From positions 4,621,501-4,685,500 of the forward strand of contig NC_010001.1 in NCBI RefSeq assembly GCF_000018685.1: a stretch of 64,000 nt of DNA. The letters are read 5' to 3'. The position numbers and the translations under genes were made by a program. The notes below the pieces were generated by a model. It was not told the origin of the DNA and ran no database searches. It saw only the letters and a program-made list of their open reading frames with translations. The DNA comes from Lachnoclostridium phytofermentans ISDg. GTDB taxonomy: Bacteria; Bacillota; Clostridia; Lachnospirales; Lachnospiraceae. Below, in pieces: positions 60,535-64,000 of the stretch. Position 1 is the stretch's first letter. Each line of letters opens with the position of its first letter.

Positions 60535-61578
60535 CTATGCCTTTAATAACTGATCTAAAAACTCTTTTTTAGAATCAATTTGATCGGTTAAGGTAATAAG
60601 TTTTTGAACATTTTTCTGTGGTATCCACGATTTTTTATTATTGTAATAATAATTAGTGATCTTCCAAAACTTCTCTGGGTAGAGTAGTAATACATAAAGT
60701 AAATGTTTCTCAGCTTTTGAAAGAGTTCTTTGTTTTTGATACTCTTTTAAAATGTTTTGTCCCATGCTGATGTTCCAATCGTTTTTTTCCATTACCTTCC
60801 GGATAAATTGATAAAGATCCGTAATCTGTAATCCAAGGACTGCCTTTTCAAAATTCGAAGTTGCTACCATATCACTTTCATGAACCTCAGCAGCAGAGCA
60901 CAACTGATTGGCGGCTTTATTCAAATTTAAGATAAAAACATTATGATAAGTATAGTTCCCATGGCAAATCATACCCCGGTCTAATGAATTACACATAAGA
61001 GTACAATAAGGAATTTGTTTCATATACTCCATCGCATACAAGGCATCTTGATAAAACTGCTCACACTCACTTAAATAGCATACCTCAAACTCATTTTTCT
61101 GCTTTCTTTCCCTTATATAGCTTTTTACCCGTTTTAGTTCTCTTGTCCTTTTTTCTAAGATTGTAAAAAGGTTTCCTTGCTGATAACATTGCTTCTGCTC
61201 TGAACTAACTTCAATTCCGACCATACAATTATGAAGCCGAGCTAAATTTGAGGTTGCAAGACATATCTTATCCTCTTTTTTAAGGTTACATTCTTCCCCG
61301 TCATACCAGTTCTTAATTACAAACTTTTCACCAATTGAATTTACGGAAAGAATCGAACCAGCACAGTTTCTAACATAGCCATCCGTATTTTCGTATCCAT
61401 TCGCCGCAATTTGCTGCTTGATTGTATCCTCGAATTCGAGACGTCCTTCCCCGCCCTCATATCCGCAAAGCAGCTTCAGTCCCTGATCAGTTTCCAATAC
61501 ATATGCTCCTCTGGTACGGTAGGTATTGTAGATTCTTAAATCATATTTTCCTAGTACCTCTTGGCTTCTATCCTCCAC
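60535..61578 (-). CDS. CotS-family (spore coat kinase-like) protein
   Basis: 347 residues from a GTG at 61578-61576, with GGAGGG 8 nt upstream. Pattern of the CotS/YtaA group: VLGKYDLRIYNTYRTRGAYVL, FVIKNWYDGE, LARLHNCM and the phosphotransferase block MICHGNYTYHNVFIL. In true kinases this block reads H-G-D; here the Asp is Asn (HGN), so catalysis is doubtful. Such proteins are found on spore coats of Firmicutes. It stands 150 bp downstream of a gene pair with a sigma-K type promoter, fitting late sporulation. Confidence 0.82.
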   Translation of the reverse strand: MEDRSQEVLGKYDLRIYNTYRTRGAYVLETDQGLKLLCGYEGGEGRLEFEDTIKQQIAANGYENTDGYVRNCAGSILSVNSIGEKFVIKNWYDGEECNLKKEDKICLATSNLARLHNCMVGIEVSSEQKQCYQQGNLFTILEKRTRELKRVKSYIRERKQKNEFEVCYLSECEQFYQDALYAMEYMKQIPYCTLMCNSLDRGMICHGNYTYHNVFILNLNKAANQLCSAAEVHESDMVATSNFEKAVLGLQITDLYQFIRKVMEKNDWNISMGQNILKEYQKQRTLSKAEKHLLYVLLLYPEKFWKITNYYYNNKKSWIPQKNVQKLITLTDQIDSKKEFLDQLLKA

Positions 61579-61733
61579 ATTACATCCCTCCGACTGAAAA
61601 CATACTCCCTGAATGCCCTTAGAGGGAGTTCTTTCTAATCATATGATGTAATTTGAAAAATCATGCTATGTGGAATGTAAAATTGTATACTTTTGTATAG
61701 ATTAACAGCTTTTTTTTAAATTTTTGGTTGTCC

Positions 61734-62528
61734 TTATGGTTGAAAAAATAACATCCCAAAGACACAGCAATAAAGCTTCCTTCCAATACAAATAAAATCC
61801 GTTGAATATAGAATTAATTCCACATTTGGTTTTAATATAATTGCACCCTCAGGTAAAATAATTGATTCTGTATGACCTGAACAATATTCAATTGTTCTCT
61901 CATAACAAGTATTTCTTATCCGATAATTCACTTTTACAGAATAAGAAATAACACCAGAGATTAAAAGCCTTGTATTACAACAAAGCTCTCCCTTTCTTCC
62001 TTTTTTTGAAAATGGGAGGAACATTAATTTCTGGTGGTAATAATCTACCTCTATATCCCTAACTATTCCTGAATCCGGTATCTGACTTGGCAATAGCAAG
62101 CTCTGTTTTATTAGACACGGTCTACCTACTGTCTTTATAATCTTTGTATATACTTTGTTAGAAACTACTAAGAACTCTTTTTGGGCAGCTCTACAACGTA
62201 CTGATATAAAATCCTCTCTTAGCATTTCTGATATACATAGACCAAACCGTATAACTCCCCTTTCGTGGGGCGCTAAAGATAGTAAGATAGCAGTTCCCTT
62301 TTTTATTGACTTACCCCTGTTTTGAATAAGGAACGAGTTTGGTACCAGTATCGTCGACTTCGGATGATCTATCTCTATCCATATCTGTGGCATGTACTTA
62401 TCTGATAAATTTAAAACAAGCATCTCATACTTTAGAATATCAAAAGTAAATGCCACTTCTTTTTCTACTGTTAGTGCCAAACATAAATCCAAACCATCAT
62501 CAAAAGGAAAAGGAATATCCTTAATCAT
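61734..62528 (-). CDS. Unknown protein, probable spore-surface partner
   Basis: 264 residues from the ATG at 62528-62526, overlapping the stop of the upstream gene by eight bases. No signal peptide or membrane segment; beta-rich throughout, with unusually many cysteines (about nine, for example SVRCRAAQ, GELCCNTRLL, KLYCCVFG). The middle has VSNKVYTKIIKTVGRPC and the end LISGVISYSVKVNYR, which recalls SPOCS-type strands. I do not recognise a family. Coupling to the 62521 gene and the sigma-K type promoter suggest a late mother-cell product, perhaps a disulfide-linked coat component. Confidence 0.7.
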   Translation of the reverse strand: MIKDIPFPFDDGLDLCLALTVEKEVAFTFDILKYEMLVLNLSDKYMPQIWIEIDHPKSTILVPNSFLIQNRGKSIKKGTAILLSLAPHERGVIRFGLCISEMLREDFISVRCRAAQKEFLVVSNKVYTKIIKTVGRPCLIKQSLLLPSQIPDSGIVRDIEVDYYHQKLMFLPFSKKGRKGELCCNTRLLISGVISYSVKVNYRIRNTCYERTIEYCSGHTESIILPEGAIILKPNVELILYSTDFICIGRKLYCCVFGMLFFQP

Positions 62529-62994
62529 CACAATTGTCGTATGTTAATACTAAAGATATACTACAAAATAGTGTGTTTCTAGCTATGATAATAGCAGAAA
62601 AGTCTTGAATATCAAAACCCAAAAATACTTCATGGTTACCATTATCCTCTAATGGCACCACAATATTAGTTGAAAATGGTATCACTCTTTCTAAGGTATT
62701 ATTTCTTCTTACTCCATTCTCTACCTGTGTTATAACAATTTTGGTATTAAAAAATCCAATCACAATAAGATTTTTTCCGGTTAATATCTGGCCTTCTGCA
62801 GAAGTTCCAGCTACACTAGGTACAAATCGAATGTTTGATACACAGATTGATGGAGTTGTTACCGCCACATTATCGTTAATATCAGCCTGCACACTAAACG
62901 TTTGAGTTGCTTGAAACTGGCTAAAAAACTCTGGCATTGTAGTAGGAAATTGAATCGGAAATAGGCAAATTGGAATCGAGGAACAACGAGACAT
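62521..62994 (-). CDS. Small SPOCS-like protein, probable spore coat component
   Basis: 157 residues; no signal peptide. It opens MSRCSSIPICLFPIQFP, then has a beta-rich core with SICVSNIRFVPSVAGTSAEGQ, GKNLIVIGFFNTKIVITQVE, LERVIPFSTNIVVPLE, resembling the DUF3794/SPOCS fold (the VIPFS turn and repeated strand pattern). The match is by eye and moderate. GAGGAG lies 6 nt before the ATG. First gene of a two-gene operon behind a sigma-K type promoter. Confidence 0.7.
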   Translation of the reverse strand: MSRCSSIPICLFPIQFPTTMPEFFSQFQATQTFSVQADINDNVAVTTPSICVSNIRFVPSVAGTSAEGQILTGKNLIVIGFFNTKIVITQVENGVRRNNTLERVIPFSTNIVVPLEDNGNHEVFLGFDIQDFSAIIIARNTLFCSISLVLTYDNCDD

Positions 62995-63025
62995 AGAATT
63001 CTCCTCATAATTACTAATGTTACTT

Positions 63026-63055
63026 TATCATATGCTAACAATGAATAAAAATGTT
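63026..63055 (-). promoter_or_regulatory. Candidate sigma-K promoter
   Basis: On the minus strand AACA (63055-63052), a 17-bp spacer, and CATATGATA (63034-63026). This matches the mACm-N16/17-CATAnnnTA consensus of late mother-cell genes in Bacillus. The predicted start is about 24 nt before the ATG at 62994. Confidence 0.5.
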
Positions 63056-63230
63056 ATAAAATCATGTGCCTTATCCTCATGTATTTAATTTTTTTATTAT
63101 TCTACTTGTCCTTATTGCTTTCTTATTAACTCTCAGATAACTGTTGTTTATAACGAATACTTTATATTTATTATTTATCTATATGCTTACAAAGATACTC
63201 CCCACCTCTTAGATGGGAGATGAAGTCTGT

Positions 63231-64000
63231 CTAGCTATTCCCGTCAGTTTTATTTTGAAACTGGCTTGTAGCTATCTTTAATAACTGGTCTTTCGTATTT
63301 AAAGATGGATCAATAATTACCTTTTCTAATAGCATGTCAAGTAATACACCAATATTTTTCCCGGACTCAAATCCTTGATCCATTAAGTCCTTTCCATTTA
63401 CCGCTAAACTCTTTAGAGATACACATTCACCATGTTCTATCATGTCTTGATATAGCTCTTTCGCTCGTTTTAGATCCTTCTCCATCTCTTCTATCACTTG
63501 AGAATCTTTTGTTTGCATATTACATTCCTGAAGCACAAAAAGCATTGGCATGTATTTCTCCCCTATTTGATTGGTTGCTCTTCGAATATCTTCTTTCGAA
63601 TGTCCAAATGTAAAATTATGATAGTAGACTAGTTTTGTAACACTCTCAATCGTTTCATTATCAAACTTTAACCTACGTAAAATGGATTTCGCAATATTTG
63701 CACCCTTAGTCTGATGCTCCTGATTAAGTACTTGTGGATTATTATCTTTTATTACTGGTTTTGCTACATCATGTAAAAGAATCGCCCAACAATAAATCAA
63801 TTGTTGTTTCTTATCTTCAACATCTTTTGAAAGGTTCTTGGTAAAATAGCGCAAAGCCTCCAATGTATGCTCCCCAACACTTGATTGTTGGTATGGACCT
63901 TGTAGCTTTGTAGCAAGCATCTGGTCAAATTCAGGTAAAATAACCTCTGTTAATCCTGTTTCATAGGCAATCATTATTTTTTTTGGATGGCTTGATAATA
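63231..64000 (-). CDS. CCA-adding-type tRNA nucleotidyltransferase, C-terminal HD part (5' end outside window)
   Basis: The frame is open beyond the ATG at 63974 to the window edge (LSSHPKKIM reads in before MIAYETGL), so the gene continues upstream out of the window. The visible part carries TGLTEVILPEFDQML, an HD domain (GEHTLEALRYF, LLHDVAKPVIK, YYHNFTFGHS) and a C-terminal helical end. This is the layout of class II CCA-adding/poly(A) polymerase family enzymes with HD domains. The nucleotidyltransferase head itself is not seen. The 3' region has a weak CTCCC/GGGAG hairpin. Confidence 0.82.
   Translation of the reverse strand, partial: LSSHPKKIMIAYETGLTEVILPEFDQMLATKLQGPYQQSSVGEHTLEALRYFTKNLSKDVEDKKQQLIYCWAILLHDVAKPVIKDNNPQVLNQEHQTKGANIAKSILRRLKFDNETIESVTKLVYYHNFTFGHSKEDIRRATNQIGEKYMPMLFVLQECNMQTKDSQVIEEMEKDLKRAKELYQDMIEHGECVSLKSLAVNGKDLMDQGFESGKNIGVLLDMLLEKVIIDPSLNTKDQLLKIATSQFQNKTDGNS

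Overview
The window looks like chromosome of an anaerobic, spore-forming, low-GC Firmicute of the Lachnospiraceae/Clostridium type (Lachnoclostridium phytofermentans-like; inference). The base composition is AT-rich. There are sporulation genes (SpoIIR, a SpoIIQ-like protein, SPOCS-domain and CotS-like proteins), a multi-subunit [FeFe]-hydrogenase, PerR with reverse rubrerythrin, rubredoxin, and strong AGGAGG ribosome binding sites. No rRNA, tRNA, CRISPR array, prophage or intact insertion sequence was recognised. Both ends cut a gene: a permease at the left and a CCA-adding-type nucleotidyltransferase at the right.

Layout. 1-1320: a permease whose promoter carries palindromic operators. 1.6-5.1 kb: a zinc-ribbon/SPFH membrane operon with a coding remnant at its end. 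5.2-6.4 kb: rpsF-ssb-rpsR. 6.8-8.5 kb: DUF951, hemolysin III and an unassigned stretch. 8.5-9.4 kb: a SpoIIQ-like degenerate LytM protein. 9.5-11.9 kb: an ABC-2 exporter trio. 12.3-15.8 kb: a heterodimeric ABC exporter. 16.2-22.2 kb: an LCP protein, small zinc-ribbon protein, GH31 alpha-glucosidase, rubredoxin, PlsC-like acyltransferase and an unknown membrane-anchored protein. 22.4-29.6 kb: DUF1934, murI, ddl, spoIIR, ispE, a SPOCS-LysM protein and an unknown protein.

29.8-38.7 kb is the metabolic centre. On the plus strand lies an electron-bifurcating type hydrogenase operon (HydC/NuoE-like, a histidine-kinase-type ATPase, a 2Fe-2S protein, HydB/NuoF-like, HydA). Divergent on the minus strand lies a compact operon of DRTGG domain protein, ATPase, hydrogenase-like iron-sulfur protein with an atypical H-cluster site, a second DRTGG protein and a PHP-domain protein. 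I read the minus-strand set as a regulatory or redox-sensing partner of the hydrogenase. The shared intergenic region carries two AT-rich palindromes.

38.9-41.4 kb holds a small accessory-looking block: an unknown anchored protein, a papain-like protease without a clear start, a divergent signal peptidase II paralogue and a GNAT acetyltransferase. 41.8-45.8 kb: MoxR-DUF58-DUF4129 and a PrcB-like lipoprotein. 46.4-49.4 kb: veg, perR, reverse rubrerythrin and a YjjG-like phosphatase, with PerR-like boxes at perR and rbr. 49.7-58.3 kb: a DEAD-box helicase with a probable leader attenuator, clpB, an alpha/beta-hydrolase lipoprotein and hflC-hflK. 58.8-64 kb: a PEGA protein, a CotS-like spore protein, two unknown proteins behind a good sigma-K promoter match, and the partial HD-domain nucleotidyltransferase.

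Two non-coding patterns cut across the window. One is a dispersed imperfect palindrome of about 40 bp (seven copies, all between genes). The other is a set of unrelated minisatellites, three of which have exactly five copies of a 17-bp unit, all at or just beyond gene ends.
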